Positions 17,570-27,408 of a DNA stretch of 64,000 nucleotides are shown here, one piece after another. Numbering within the stretch: position 1 is the stretch's first letter; each line of letters opens with the position of its first letter. The notes under the pieces are model-generated. The model did not search any database. It was not told the origin of the DNA and worked only from the letters and a program-made list of their open reading frames with translations. Made by a program: the position numbers and the translations under genes. Source of the DNA: Natronococcus occultus SP4 (lineage in GTDB: Archaea > Halobacteriota > Halobacteria > Halobacteriales > Natrialbaceae); NCBI RefSeq assembly GCF_000328685.1, contig NC_019974.1:2595001-2659000 (forward strand), written 5' to 3'.

Positions 17570-17620
17570 CCCGTTTCGTCGGCTCGGAGCGTAGACGTCT
17601 TTTCGGAAAAGCGACGACGG

Positions 17621-18601
17621 TTACAGCCGTTCGATGATCGCGTTCGTCACGTCCGCCGTCTCTGCGTCGCCACCGAGGTCGCCCGTTCGCGGGCCGTCTT
17701 CGAGGGTCGTCTCGACGGCGGTACGGACCGACGCCGCCTCGTCGTCGTACTCGAGATACTCGAGCAACATCGCGGCCGAGAGGATCGCCGCGGCCGGGTT
17801 CGCGACGCCGTCGCCGGCGATGTCGGGGGCGGTGCCGTGGACGGGTTCGAACAGCGCCCGATCGGGGCCGACGTTCGCGGAGGGGAGCAGCCCGAGCCCG
17901 CCGACCAGCCCCGCGGCGAGATCCGAGAGGACGTCCCCGGCGAGGTTCGGACAGACGACGACGTCGAACTGCGTCGGGTCGAGACAGACCCGGGTCGCGA
18001 ACGCGTCCATCAACACCTCGTCGGTCGCGACGCCGTTCTCGTCGGCGACCTCGGCGACAGTCTCGCGGAAGAGCCCGTCGGTCTCGCGCATCACGTTGGC
18101 CTTGTGAGCGATCGTGAACCCGTCGTGGTCGCCGTCCTGGACGTACTCGCAGGCGAACTCCGCGAGCCGCCGGGAGGCCGTCTCCGTCGTCACGCGGGTG
18201 AGAGTCGCGACGTCATCGGTGAGCCGGTCCTCGTGGCCTGCGTAGACGCCCTCGGTGTTCTCCCGGAGGAAGACCAGGTCCGTCTCGGGGCGGACGGCGT
18301 CGACGCCCGGATACGCGGTTGCGGGACGGACGTTGACGAACGAGTCGACCGCCTCCCGAAGCGGCAGGATGACGTCTGCGGCCGTCTCGCCGGCCGCGCC
18401 GAACAGCGTCGCGTCGGCCGACGCGGCGAGGTCGTAGGTGTCCTCGGGAAGCGGCTCGCCGGTCTCCTCGGCGACCGCGTCGCCGGCTTCGGCCTCGGTG
18501 AACTCGAAGTCGATGTCGAGGGCGTCCAGTACGTCGACCGCTGCGGGTGTGACCTCCTGCCCGATTCCGTCACCGGGCACGACGGCGATCTCGTGAGTCA
18601 T
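17621..18601 (-). CDS. leuB: LeuB: 3-isopropylmalate dehydrogenase
   Basis: 326 residues, beta-decarboxylating dehydrogenase family. Visible motifs: [11 protein letters not shown] (N-terminus), [12 protein letters not shown] (substrate-specificity helix, typical of isopropylmalate/isocitrate enzymes), IAHKANVM (catalytic Lys), [11 protein letters not shown] (metal-binding Asp) and [13 protein letters not shown] (NAD site). It oxidises 3-isopropylmalate in leucine synthesis. It is downstream of leuCD on the same strand, but a protease gene lies between them. Context favours LeuB over isocitrate dehydrogenase. The ATG at 18601 gives MTHEIAVV. Confidence 0.9.
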   Translation of the reverse strand: MTHEIAVVPGDGIGQEVTPAAVDVLDALDIDFEFTEAEAGDAVAEETGEPLPEDTYDLAASADATLFGAAGETAADVILPLREAVDSFVNVRPATAYPGVDAVRPETDLVFLRENTEGVYAGHEDRLTDDVATLTRVTTETASRRLAEFACEYVQDGDHDGFTIAHKANVMRETDGLFRETVAEVADENGVATDEVLMDAFATRVCLDPTQFDVVVCPNLAGDVLSDLAAGLVGGLGLLPSANVGPDRALFEPVHGTAPDIAGDGVANPAAAILSAAMLLEYLEYDDEAASVRTAVETTLEDGPRTGDLGGDAETADVTNAIIERL

Positions 18602-18683
18602 GAGGAACTCTCGCTGGCCGGGGAAAAAGAGGGTATCGAATACCACGAGAACTGCCCGTCTGCGGAGCGAACTCGCGGGCGGT

Positions 18684-20936
18684 TCAGGAGCGGACGAGCC
18701 GAGCTGCGCCGACCGCGACGAGGACGCCGATCGCGGCGAGAACGAGGGGGTTCGGTGCCCCCGGACCGCGCTCGGCGGGCGCGACGGTCACGGACGCGGT
18801 GGCTCCATCCCCGATCGAGCCCGTCTCGGCAGTCGTTCGCTCGAGCCCCGCCCCCGAGGCCGCGACCGCGTACGACTCGCCTGCGCCTGGAACTGTGACC
18901 GCAAGTGTGCCGTCCGCGGCCGTTCGCTCTGACGGTTCGAACGTCGCGCCGGCCCGCTCGATCTCGACGGTGGCGTCCTCGACGGGCGTCCCGTCCGCGT
19001 TCTCGACGGCGATCTCGAGGGTCGCGTCGCCCTCCAGCGCGATCGGTTCGGCGATCGTCGAGTCCGAGACGTCGATCGTCCGCTCGCGGTCGTCGTACCC
19101 GGGCGCGTTCGCCTCGAGGACGTACTCCTCGTCCACGGGAACGCCGTCGATCCGGTAGTCGCCGTCGTCGGTTCGCTCGGCCGGGTACGTCCCGGTCGCT
19201 CCCGTCACAGCCACCGTCCCGTCCTCGATCGCCGTGTCGAACCGCTCGTTCGTGAGTGTGACGTCGATGGTTCCGCTGCCGGCGAGCGAGAGATCGGCCG
19301 TAACCGAATCGTCCGCGCGTACCGACGCCGTCGCGGACGTCCGCTCGTAGCCGGCGCGCTCGGCGACGAGCTCGTACTCCCGGTCGGCTTCGAGCCCCCC
19401 GAGTTCGAACTCGCCGTCGGCGTCGGTCGTCGTCTCGCGGCTGTCGCCGTCGGCGGTAGCGGTGACGGTCGCGTCCGCGATCGGTTCGCCAGTGACCTCG
19501 TCGACGGCGGTTCCCTCGACCGTCGCGTACTCCCCGGCCCGTTCGATCGCCGCCGCGACGTCGACGACCCCGTGTCCGCCGCGGTCGCCGTCGGCGTCGA
19601 CCGCGGTCTCGACCAGTACGTCCTCGAGCTCCGCGGCATCGAGGGTCCGGTCGGTCGCCGACTGGACGAGCGCGGCTGCGCCGGCTGCGGCGGGGGCGGC
19701 CATGCTGGTGCCACTCTTGACCTCGTAACCGCCACCGGGGGCCGTGCTCGTGACGTCGACGCCGGGCGCGGCGAGGGTCGGAACTGTGTACGATCCGGGC
19801 CAGCGCTCGGGCGCCGCTTCCCCCCAGGTTTCGCTCGTGTCGATCGTCTCGCTGCTCGAGAACTCGGGGACGGTATTCGATCGATCGACCGCACCGACGC
19901 TGGTCGTCTCGGGGAGGTTCCCCGGCGAGGTCGACGTTTCCGCGCCCTGGTTGCCGATCGAGCTGACGACGGGGGTTCCGGCGTCGTTGGCGTTCTCGAT
20001 CGCGTCGAGCAGCCCGGTGTCGTAGCCGTCGACGCCAAGGCTCAACACGACGACGTCGGCGCCGCTCTCGACGGCCCACTCGAGTCCCGCGATGATGTCG
20101 CGCTCGTAGCCGACGCAGTTCTCGCCGCTGTTGCAGTCGGTCATGACGGCGCCGTGGTAGAGGTCGACGTCGGGCGCGACGCCGATCCGGGTACCGCTCT
20201 CGTTGCCTCCGGCGACGAGCCCGGAGACGTGCGTGCCGTGATCGTCGTACGCGATCGGTTCGGGCGAAGGGGCGTCGCCGAAGTCGTTCCACTCGTCGAC
20301 CTCGAGATCCGGGTGGTCGCCGTCGACGCCCGAATCGAGAACGGCGACGGACGTCCCCTCGCCTCTCGTCCCGTAGGTCTCCCAGGCGTCGGGGGCGTTC
20401 ATCTGCTCGAGCCCGGTCGCGGGACCGTCGGATTCGTCGGCCTGTCCGTCGACGTCCGCGTCGGCGTCGTCGACGACCCGATCGCTCGCTCCCGAGACCG
20501 GCCGATCGGCGTCGATCGCGGTTACCCCGTCAGTGCGGGCGATCGTCTCGAGATCGATTCGGTCCGTATCGACCGTCACGAGGACGGCGGCCGTGAGCCA
20601 GAACTCCCGCTCGACGGTGACGGCGTTGCCGTCGCCGAGCGATCGGGCGAACCGCTCGTGGCTCGCCTCGGCAGCGGCCTTCCGGGCCGTGAGGTCCTCG
20701 CCAGCGTCGACGGCCGGCGAGTCGAGATGGACGAGGACGGAGACCTCCCCGTCAGCGTCCTCGAGCGCGGGGTCGATCGGCGCAGCCGCCGTTTCGGCGT
20801 CCTCGAGACCTGTCTCGGCGGTGACACCGGGCGCGCCGACCGCGACGCCCGAGAACAGCCCGAGGACCAGCACGACCGCGAGCGCCGCAGCTCCGACGCG
20901 GCCCGCGAGACGGTCGGCTACCGGACCCCGGAACAT
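18684..20936 (-). CDS. Exported subtilisin-like (S8) serine protease with C-terminal membrane anchor
   Basis: 750 residues. Order: an N-terminal secretion signal (~5-35), an inhibitor I9-like propeptide (~55-140), the S8 catalytic domain (~160-460), two or more beta-sandwich (carboxypeptidase-regulatory-like) repeats (~465-715), and a C-terminal hydrophobic helix ([18 protein letters not shown]) that may anchor it. The triad is visible: Asp in [14 protein letters not shown], His in [10 protein letters not shown], Ser in SGTSMAAP; the oxyanion Asn is in [12 protein letters not shown] element sits ~30 bases upstream of the ATG at 20936. It separates leuD from leuB, an unusual position. Confidence 0.9.
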   Translation of the reverse strand: MFRGPVADRLAGRVGAAALAVVLVLGLFSGVAVGAPGVTAETGLEDAETAAAPIDPALEDADGEVSVLVHLDSPAVDAGEDLTARKAAAEASHERFARSLGDGNAVTVEREFWLTAAVLVTVDTDRIDLETIARTDGVTAIDADRPVSGASDRVVDDADADVDGQADESDGPATGLEQMNAPDAWETYGTRGEGTSVAVLDSGVDGDHPDLEVDEWNDFGDAPSPEPIAYDDHGTHVSGLVAGGNESGTRIGVAPDVDLYHGAVMTDCNSGENCVGYERDIIAGLEWAVESGADVVVLSLGVDGYDTGLLDAIENANDAGTPVVSSIGNQGAETSTSPGNLPETTSVGAVDRSNTVPEFSSSETIDTSETWGEAAPERWPGSYTVPTLAAPGVDVTSTAPGGGYEVKSGTSMAAPAAAGAAALVQSATDRTLDAAELEDVLVETAVDADGDRGGHGVVDVAAAIERAGEYATVEGTAVDEVTGEPIADATVTATADGDSRETTTDADGEFELGGLEADREYELVAERAGYERTSATASVRADDSVTADLSLAGSGTIDVTLTNERFDTAIEDGTVAVTGATGTYPAERTDDGDYRIDGVPVDEEYVLEANAPGYDDRERTIDVSDSTIAEPIALEGDATLEIAVENADGTPVEDATVEIERAGATFEPSERTAADGTLAVTVPGAGESYAVAASGAGLERTTAETGSIGDGATASVTVAPAERGPGAPNPLVLAAIGVLVAVGAARLVRS

Positions 20937-20962
20937 TACTGCACCATATACGTTCAATATAC

Positions 20963-20971
20963 TAAATATGA
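20963..20971 (-). promoter_or_regulatory. TATA box of the S8 protease gene
   Basis: On the minus strand the sequence reads TTTAGTATA, centred about 30 bases upstream of the ATG at 20936. This predicts a nearly leaderless transcript and supports that start over the one seven codons upstream. It also indicates the protease can be transcribed independently of the ilv-leu operon. Confidence 0.55.
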
Positions 20972-21053
20972 TCGGACGAAAGATATGGGGTGGCGGAAGC
21001 TATCGGTACTCGCGGCGGGAACGAACCGGGTGGTTCGCTCGAAAAGGGAGCGG

Positions 21054-21836
21054 CTACTCCGCTTCGGGGATCGCTTCGGATTCGACGTACGGCAGCTCGC
21101 GGGCGGTGTCCCGAACCGCGCCAGCGTTCGACTTCATCAGCGCCGTCGTGTCCCAGACGCCCTCGACTAAGGCCTTGCGCTGGGCGTCGTCGACGGTGAC
21201 GTCGATCGTCTCCTCCCCGTAGGTGACCGTTTCGGCCGCGACGTCGATCTCGACGTCGCCGTCGGGGTTCTCGTCGACCCAGTCCTGGAGCGCCTCGATC
21301 GTCTCGCCATCGGCCGTGACGGTCGGAATGCCGAGCGCGAGGCAGTTGCCCGCGAAGATTTCGGCGAAGCTCTCGCCGATGATCGCGTCGATCCCCCAGC
21401 GCATCAGCGCCTGCGGGGCGTGCTCGCGCGAGGAGCCACAGCCGAAGTTCGAGTTGACCACCATCACCGACGAATCCTGGAACCGCTCCTCGTTGAACGG
21501 GTGGTCCTTCTGGTCGTCGTCCTCGTCGAACCGCTGGTCGAAGAAGGCGAACTCGCCCAGCCCGTCGAAGGTGACGACCTTCATAAATCGCGCGGGGATG
21601 ATCTGGTCGGTGTCGATGTCGTTACCCCGGATCGGAAGTCCGGAGCCCGACACGTGGTTGACCTCGGGGATCTCTACGTCGTCGCCGCCGTCGGTTCGGA
21701 TCTCCCGATCCTCGGCGGTGCTCGCGGGCGTTCGCCCGTCTTCTTGCGGGCTTTGCCCGCTCGAATGGTCCGCGGAGCGTTGCTCCGCGCTACTCGCTCG
21801 TTCCGAGGACTCGCTTCGCTCGTCCTCGCGGCTCAT
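21054..21836 (-). CDS. leuD: LeuD: 3-isopropylmalate dehydratase small subunit with N-terminal insertion
   Basis: 260 residues; the usual length is about 200. The conserved core starts near residue 60 ([18 protein letters not shown]) and includes [19 protein letters not shown], the swivel-domain signature of LeuD, which pairs with LeuC to isomerise isopropylmalate. The first ~50 residues are a low-complexity S/E/R/Q/D stretch encoded by four consecutive DNA hairpins (21724-21828). The ATG overlaps the leuC stop as ATGA, so the insertion is probably translated. It is the last gene of the tightly packed ilvB-leuD cluster. Confidence 0.92.
   Translation of the reverse strand: MSREDERSESSERASSAEQRSADHSSGQSPQEDGRTPASTAEDREIRTDGGDDVEIPEVNHVSGSGLPIRGNDIDTDQIIPARFMKVVTFDGLGEFAFFDQRFDEDDDQKDHPFNEERFQDSSVMVVNSNFGCGSSREHAPQALMRWGIDAIIGESFAEIFAGNCLALGIPTVTADGETIEALQDWVDENPDGDVEIDVAAETVTYGEETIDVTVDDAQRKALVEGVWDTTALMKSNAGAVRDTARELPYVESEAIPEAE
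21724..21828 (-). repeat. Palindromic insertion element copy 2 (four hairpins in leuD)
   Basis: Four perfect or near-perfect hairpins in 105 bases: stems at 21804-21828 (7 bp, GAGGAC core), 21771-21789 (8 bp, loop AAC on the coding strand), 21746-21760 (6 bp, GCGGGC) and 21724-21739 (6 bp, CGGGCG). On the coding strand the first hairpin ends in CG and is followed directly by GAACGAGCGAG, as in copies 1 and 3. The whole block is an in-frame insertion near the N-terminus of leuD. Confidence 0.8.
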
Positions 21837-23260
21837 CGTGCGGTCACCTCCGCTTCCGGCAGCTCACGAACGTCGGTCACTTCGCCCGTGATCGCCGCCG
21901 CGGCGACCATCCGCGGGTTCATCAGGACGGTCCGACCGTCCTTCGACCCCTGGCGACCGACGAAGTTCCGGTTCGAGGACGAGGCGCAGGCCTCGTCGCC
22001 CTCGAGCTGGTCCTCGTTCATGCCCAGACACATCGAGCAGCCGGCGTTGCGCCACTCGAAGCCGGCCTCCTCGAAGACGTCTTTGAGCCCTTCCTCCTCG
22101 GCGGCCTCCTGGACGCGCTGGCTGCCGGGAACGACGAGCGCGCGGACGTGGGGGTGAACGTCACGACCTTCGACAATGCGGGCCGCGCGACGCAGGTCGG
22201 GCAGACGGGCGTTGGTACACGAGCCAAGGAAGGCGACGTCGATGTCGTACCCCTCCATCGTCTCGCCGGGCTCGACGCGCATGTGTTCCTGGGCGCGTCG
22301 CGCGGTGTCTTGCTTGTCCGCGGGCAGCGCCTCGGGCTCGGGAATCGAATCGGTGATACCGATCCCCTGGCCCGGGGTCGTCCCCCAGGTGACGACCGGC
22401 TCGAGCTCGTCGGCGTCGATGTGGACGACGTCGTCGTACTCGGCGTCCTCGTCGCTGCTGATCGACTCCCAGTACGGTTTGAGCTCCTCGAAGCGCTCGG
22501 GATTCTCCTGGAAGTAGTCGGTCCCCTCGAGCCACTCGTAGGTGGTCTCGTCGGGGTTGACATAGCCCGCACGGGCGCCGCCCTCGATCGACATGTTACA
22601 GATCGACATCCGACCCTCCATCCCCAGCTCCTCGATCGCGGAGCCGGCGTACTCGTAGACGTAGCCGACGCCGCCCTCGGTACCCAGTCGGCGGATGATC
22701 TCGAGGATGACGTCCTTCGCCTCGACGCCGTCGCCGAGTTCACCCTCGACTTCGATCTTTCGCACCTTCTGCTTCTCGAAGGCCAGGGTGCCCGTCGCGA
22801 GGACGTCCCGAATCTGGCTGGTGCCGATGCCGAAGGCGAGCGCGCCGAAGGCGCCGTGAGTCGAGGTGTGGGAGTCGCCACAGACGATCGTCTTCCCGGG
22901 CTGGGTCAGCCCCTGCTCCGGGCCGACGACGTGGACGATCCCCTGGTCCCCGCTGTTGGGGTCCGAGAACTCGATGCCCGCCTCGCGGACGTTCTCCTCG
23001 AGCTCGCTCATCATCTCCTCGGCGGCGTCCTCGTCATAGGGACGGGACTGATCCGCCGTCGGGATGATGTGATCGACCGTCGCGTGGGTTAGCTCGGGGT
23101 AGGCGACCTCCAGATCCCGCTCGCGGAGCATCCCGAAAGCCTGCGGACTTGTGACCTCGTGGATCAGGTGGAGACCGACGAACAGCTGGTCCTGTCCGGT
23201 CGGCAGCGTCGTCACCTTGTGGCGGTCCCAGACCTTGTCGTACAGCGTTCCCTCGCTCAT
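21833..23260 (-). CDS. leuC: LeuC: 3-isopropylmalate dehydratase large subunit
   Basis: 475 residues, aconitase superfamily. It isomerises 2- to 3-isopropylmalate with LeuD. Iron-sulfur cysteines are visible in [14 protein letters not shown] and [12 protein letters not shown]; other family markers are [37 protein letters not shown] and [11 protein letters not shown]. The protein has a normal length. Its ATG overlaps the stop of the upstream 96-aa ORF and its stop overlaps the leuD start, so translation of the three is coupled. Confidence 0.96.
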   Translation of the reverse strand: MSEGTLYDKVWDRHKVTTLPTGQDQLFVGLHLIHEVTSPQAFGMLRERDLEVAYPELTHATVDHIIPTADQSRPYDEDAAEEMMSELEENVREAGIEFSDPNSGDQGIVHVVGPEQGLTQPGKTIVCGDSHTSTHGAFGALAFGIGTSQIRDVLATGTLAFEKQKVRKIEVEGELGDGVEAKDVILEIIRRLGTEGGVGYVYEYAGSAIEELGMEGRMSICNMSIEGGARAGYVNPDETTYEWLEGTDYFQENPERFEELKPYWESISSDEDAEYDDVVHIDADELEPVVTWGTTPGQGIGITDSIPEPEALPADKQDTARRAQEHMRVEPGETMEGYDIDVAFLGSCTNARLPDLRRAARIVEGRDVHPHVRALVVPGSQRVQEAAEEEGLKDVFEEAGFEWRNAGCSMCLGMNEDQLEGDEACASSSNRNFVGRQGSKDGRTVLMNPRMVAAAAITGEVTDVRELPEAEVTAR

Positions 23261-23547
23261 ACGTCCGTTGCTCCCGAATCGCGGCCGTGTTCGTTGCCAC
23301 GTTCGAAGACGTCGTTCGCGTCGTCGGCGCCCTCCGGCGGCGTGTGATCGACTTGCTTCATCGTGTCGTCGTCCGACGGATCCGTCGCGGCGGGGTTCTC
23401 GTCGGTGCCGTTCCGCCGGCCGCCGTCGGCCACGACCGTTGGGCCGCGGCTGAACAGCCGGCCGACCGTCTCGCCGGTGTAGGGGTTGGTGTGGCTGACC
23501 GCGCGCATCGAGTCGTCGTCCGCTTCGGTGTCGTTCGTTCGTTTCAT
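23257..23547 (-). CDS. Conserved 96-aa protein of the ilv-leu operon, function unknown
   Basis: A short hydrophilic protein with [19 protein letters not shown] near residue 20, followed by a disordered acidic tail ([22 protein letters not shown]). It sits one base after ilvC and overlaps leuC by 4 bases, so it is co-translated with the operon. As I recall, haloarchaeal ilv-leu operons often carry a small gene here. The embedding suggests a structural or regulatory role in branched-chain synthesis, but no motif identifies it. A downstream in-frame ATG (MRAVSHTN) is an alternative start. Confidence 0.7.
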   Translation of the reverse strand: MKRTNDTEADDDSMRAVSHTNPYTGETVGRLFSRGPTVVADGGRRNGTDENPAATDPSDDDTMKQVDHTPPEGADDANDVFERGNEHGRDSGATDV

Positions 23548-23548
23548 T

Positions 23549-24593
<1,045 letters not shown>

Positions 24594-24601
<8 letters not shown>

Positions 24602-25262
24602 CGTCTGCGTGGGTGTACTGCTGGGTCTGGTTCGCCTTGTCGGCGGACGATTCTGGCGGCGTCGGTGCCGCGGTGTCGGCGGTGCCACGGGCAAGCGCGG
24701 TCGTCCCGGTTCGGGCGATCTCGCGGATGCCGAACTGGGAGAACGTCTCGATCGCGGCCTCGATCTTCTGGCGGGCGCCCGTGATCTCGAAGGTCGCCGT
24801 CTCGGGGCTCGAGTCGACGGTCTTGGCGTCGTACATGTCCGCGACCGCCGCGACCTGGTCGGGTCGCTCGGCGTTGACCTTCACCAGGGCGAGCTCGCGA
24901 CGCATCGCGTCGGGATCGAGCTCCCGAACTGCGATCGCCGGCAGCAGCTTCCGCAGCTGCTTTTTGATCTGGTCGATCCCCGGGTCGGGCTCTTCGACGA
25001 CCAGCGTGATCCGCGCGCGGCCGTCCTCGTCCGTCGGGCCCACCGTCAGGCTCTCGATGTTGAACTGCCGTCTCGAGAACAGTCCCGAGACTTCGGCCAG
25101 CACGCCGGGCTCGTGTTCGACCAGCGCCGAGATGACGGTCCGTCGGGGCTCGCGTCGCGCCTCGACCTCGGGGTCGATGCGGATCCCCTGCTTGGTCCGT
25201 CGGCCGGCAGGCGTCGGGCGCTCCTCGGGAGCGGGTCCGTCGAGGCCCTGGTCCCGTGTCAT
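24594..25262 (-). CDS. ilvN: IlvN: acetolactate synthase regulatory subunit
   Basis: 222 residues, longer than the ~160-180 of many IlvN proteins. An N-terminal extension (~40 residues) precedes an ACT domain ([32 protein letters not shown]), which binds valine in the family and confers feedback inhibition on IlvB. A second conserved C-terminal domain follows ([27 protein letters not shown]), then an Ala/Thr/Gln tail. It overlaps ilvB by 4 bases. Confidence 0.94.
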
Positions 25263-27082
25263 AGTTGGTCCTCCGCCAGCGCGAACTGACCGTTGTCGCC
25301 GCCGCTTGGCACCATCGGATAGACGTTCGCCTGCGGATCGATGTGGACGTCGATCACGGAGGGACCGTCGTAGGCCAGCGCGGCGTCAATGGTGTCTGCG
25401 ACCTCGTCGTAGTCGTCGATCCGGTAACCGGACGCGCCGAAGGCCTCGGCGAGCGTGTCGAACTCGGGCATCCAGCCGTAGTCCGACGCCGAATGACGGC
25501 CGTCGAAGAAGGCGTCCTGCCACTGCCGGACCATCCCGATGTACTCGTTGTTGAGCACGGCGACCGTGATATCCAGGTTCTCGCGGACGGCGACCGACAG
25601 GCCCTGCAGCGTCATCAGGAACGAGCCGTCGCCGTCGATACAGACGACCTCCTGGTCGTCGTCGGCCGCGAAGCGAGCGCCGATCGCCGCCGGCAGGCCG
25701 TACCCCATCGCACCCAGTCCGTGACTCGAGACCCAGGTTCGGGGCTCGGTGTAGGTCCAGTACTGGCAGGCCCACATCTGGTGTTGGCCGACGCCGGTGG
25801 TGACGACCGCGCGGTCGCTCGTAGCCTCGTCGAGGGCTTCGACGACGAACTGCGGTTTGATCGGTTCGTCCTCGGGGGCCTCGTAGGCCATCGAGTAGTC
25901 GGACTTCCACTGCTGGCACTGGGCACGCCACTTCGTCGCCTGTGGCGACTCGTCGACGGCCTCGGCGAGCTGTTCGACGACGGTACCGGCGTCGCCGATC
26001 AGCGGGTAGTCCGCGTGGATGTTCTTGCTGATCTCGGCGGGATCGATGTCGACGTGGATGATCTCCGCGTCGGGCGCGAACGTCTCGATGCCGCCGGTGA
26101 GCCGGTCGTCGAACCGGGTGCCGACGGCGATCATCGTATCGCAGTGGGTGATCGCCATGTTGGCGTAGCCGGTGCCGTGCATGCCGGCCATCTCCATCGA
26201 GAGCTCGTGGTCCTCGGGGAACGCGCCGATGCCCGGCATCGTCGTGACGACCGGAATCTCGTGTTCGATCGCGAACTCGCGACAGACCTCGCTAGCTTCG
26301 CCCTTGATGACGCCGCCGCCGAGTAGCATGATCGGTCGCTTGGCGTTTTCGACGCGTTCGGCTGCGGCGTCGACGAACTCGGGATCCGCTCGCTGCTGGA
26401 CCTCGTAGGTGTCGGGCGTTTGCGGCTCGTCGGGTTCGCGGTCGGTCTCGGCTTTCGTGACGTCTTTGGGCAGATCGACCAGCGTCGGCCCGGGACGGCC
26501 CTCGCTGGCGAGCGCGAACGCCTCGCTGACGTCGGTGCCGACGCGATCGGGCTCGCTCGAGAAGGTGTTGGTCTTCGTGACCGGCATCGTGACGCCCGTG
26601 GTGTCGGTTTCCTGGAAGGCGTCGTTGCCGACGAACTCGGTCGGCACCTGTCCGGTCAGCGCGACGACGGGATCCGAGTCCATGTCGGCGTCGGCCAGAC
26701 CGGTGACGAGGTTCGTCGCCCCCGGCCCCGAGGTCGCCAGGCAGATCCCCGGCTCCCCGGAGACGATGCCGTAGGCGTCGGCCGCGTGGGACGCCCCTTG
26801 CTCGTGGGCCATCGTCACGTGGTGGATCTCGGAGTCGTACAGCGCGTCGTAGACGGGCATGATCGCGCCGCCCTGCACGCCGAACGCGTGTTCGACTCCT
26901 GCGTTCTCGAGCGCGCGGACGACCGACTCGGCACCCGTCGTGACCGGGGTCGGTTCGGCGCCTGTCGCCGACTCGGCGTCGGCGTCCACGGTCCCGGTCG
27001 ACTCCGGTGGCTCGTCCCGTGGTGTCTCTTGGTCGTCGTGCTGTTCCTCGGTTGCGGTAACCGGTGGTGCGCGTTCGCTCAT
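25259..27082 (-). CDS. ilvB: IlvB: acetolactate synthase catalytic subunit
   Basis: 607 residues, thiamine-diphosphate enzyme catalysing the first common step of valine, leucine and isoleucine synthesis. Catalytic Glu lies in MAHEQGASHAADAYG; the ThDP motif is GDGSFLMTLQGL with a metal site at LNNEYIGMV. An acidic N-terminal ~50-residue extension is typical of haloarchaea. A strong Shine-Dalgarno AGGAGG sits six bases before the ATG, unusual for a first gene here and consistent with a leadered mRNA that carries the upstream leader ORF. It is the first enzyme gene of the ilvBNC-leuCD cluster. Confidence 0.96.
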   Translation of the reverse strand: MSERAPPVTATEEQHDDQETPRDEPPESTGTVDADAESATGAEPTPVTTGAESVVRALENAGVEHAFGVQGGAIMPVYDALYDSEIHHVTMAHEQGASHAADAYGIVSGEPGICLATSGPGATNLVTGLADADMDSDPVVALTGQVPTEFVGNDAFQETDTTGVTMPVTKTNTFSSEPDRVGTDVSEAFALASEGRPGPTLVDLPKDVTKAETDREPDEPQTPDTYEVQQRADPEFVDAAAERVENAKRPIMLLGGGVIKGEASEVCREFAIEHEIPVVTTMPGIGAFPEDHELSMEMAGMHGTGYANMAITHCDTMIAVGTRFDDRLTGGIETFAPDAEIIHVDIDPAEISKNIHADYPLIGDAGTVVEQLAEAVDESPQATKWRAQCQQWKSDYSMAYEAPEDEPIKPQFVVEALDEATSDRAVVTTGVGQHQMWACQYWTYTEPRTWVSSHGLGAMGYGLPAAIGARFAADDDQEVVCIDGDGSFLMTLQGLSVAVRENLDITVAVLNNEYIGMVRQWQDAFFDGRHSASDYGWMPEFDTLAEAFGASGYRIDDYDEVADTIDAALAYDGPSVIDVHIDPQANVYPMVPSGGDNGQFALAEDQL

Positions 27083-27201
27083 CGATATCCTCCTGCCGGA
27101 TTCGGGCGATACGTGCTGTTGGCTGATGTCATCTGGTGGATTGCGGGTCGCTCGGCGGTCGGTGCGACGGATACGGGCCGGGATCGAGGAAGGAGTTGGT
27201 G

Positions 27202-27219
27202 AGGGGCTAGTGGGCCCCT
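27202..27219 (-). promoter_or_regulatory. Hairpin at the end of the ilvB leader ORF
   Basis: On the minus strand AGGGGC-CCACTA-GCCCCT forms a perfect 6-bp stem whose loop contains the leader ORF stop TAG. A ribosome stalled on the preceding Ile/Val codons would cover this stem. Downstream GGCCC (~27170) could pair with GGGCC here as a competing structure. No U-tract follows, so a classic intrinsic terminator is not evident. Confidence 0.5.
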
Positions 27220-27293
27220 ACAATACGAATGCGAGCGAGCGCGTCGCTGTCGGCGTCGCGGGTGCGAACCGATCTGCGAGCGCGATCCGTCAT
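27207..27293 (-). CDS. Putative 28-aa leader peptide of the ilv operon
   Basis: A short ORF (MTDRARRS...ALARIRIVGAH) whose ATG lies where a leaderless mRNA would begin relative to an upstream TATA element (~30 bases). Its last codons include ATT, ATT and GTA: two isoleucines and a valine, each using codons rare in this GC-rich genome. The stop sits in the hairpin at 27202-27219. It resembles the actinobacterial ilvB leader MRTRILVLG by eye only. If translated, it could sense charged Ile/Val tRNAs and tune ilvBNC-leuCD. No translation evidence is available; it could be chance. Confidence 0.45.
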   Translation of the reverse strand: MTDRARRSVRTRDADSDALARIRIVGAH

Positions 27294-27317
27294 CACTCCA
27301 CTCGTAGGGTCGGGGAC

Positions 27318-27328
27318 TATCATAATAG
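27318..27328 (-). promoter_or_regulatory. Putative TATA element of the ilvB-leuD operon
   Basis: The minus strand reads TATTATGATA, an AT-rich island in GC-rich sequence, centred about 30 bases before the leader ATG at 27293 and about 240 bases before ilvB. This spacing predicts transcription starting at or a few bases before the leader ATG, with ilvB translated from its own Shine-Dalgarno. Confidence 0.5.
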
Positions 27329-27408
27329 TTTCGTCCCGGGCAACGCTGGCGGGAACACCATCGCGATAGCCGGGGCTCCCGGCCAGTAGCAAACGAGGGT
27401 GTCATCCC

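Larger units (their letters stand above)
27083..27408. other. ilvB leader region between leuA and ilvB (326 bases)
   Basis: No enzyme gene. On the minus strand it holds, in order, the TATA element (27318-27328), the putative leader ORF (27293-27207), its hairpin (27219-27202), about 120 bases of mostly unstructured leader, and the ilvB Shine-Dalgarno. Longer open frames across it have non-haloarchaeal composition. Confidence 0.6.

Noticed and set aside
27079-27405. A longer minus-strand frame covering the ilvB leader
   Set aside because: It has an Arg/Ser/Pro-rich composition and no motif; only the 28-codon leader frame is considered.
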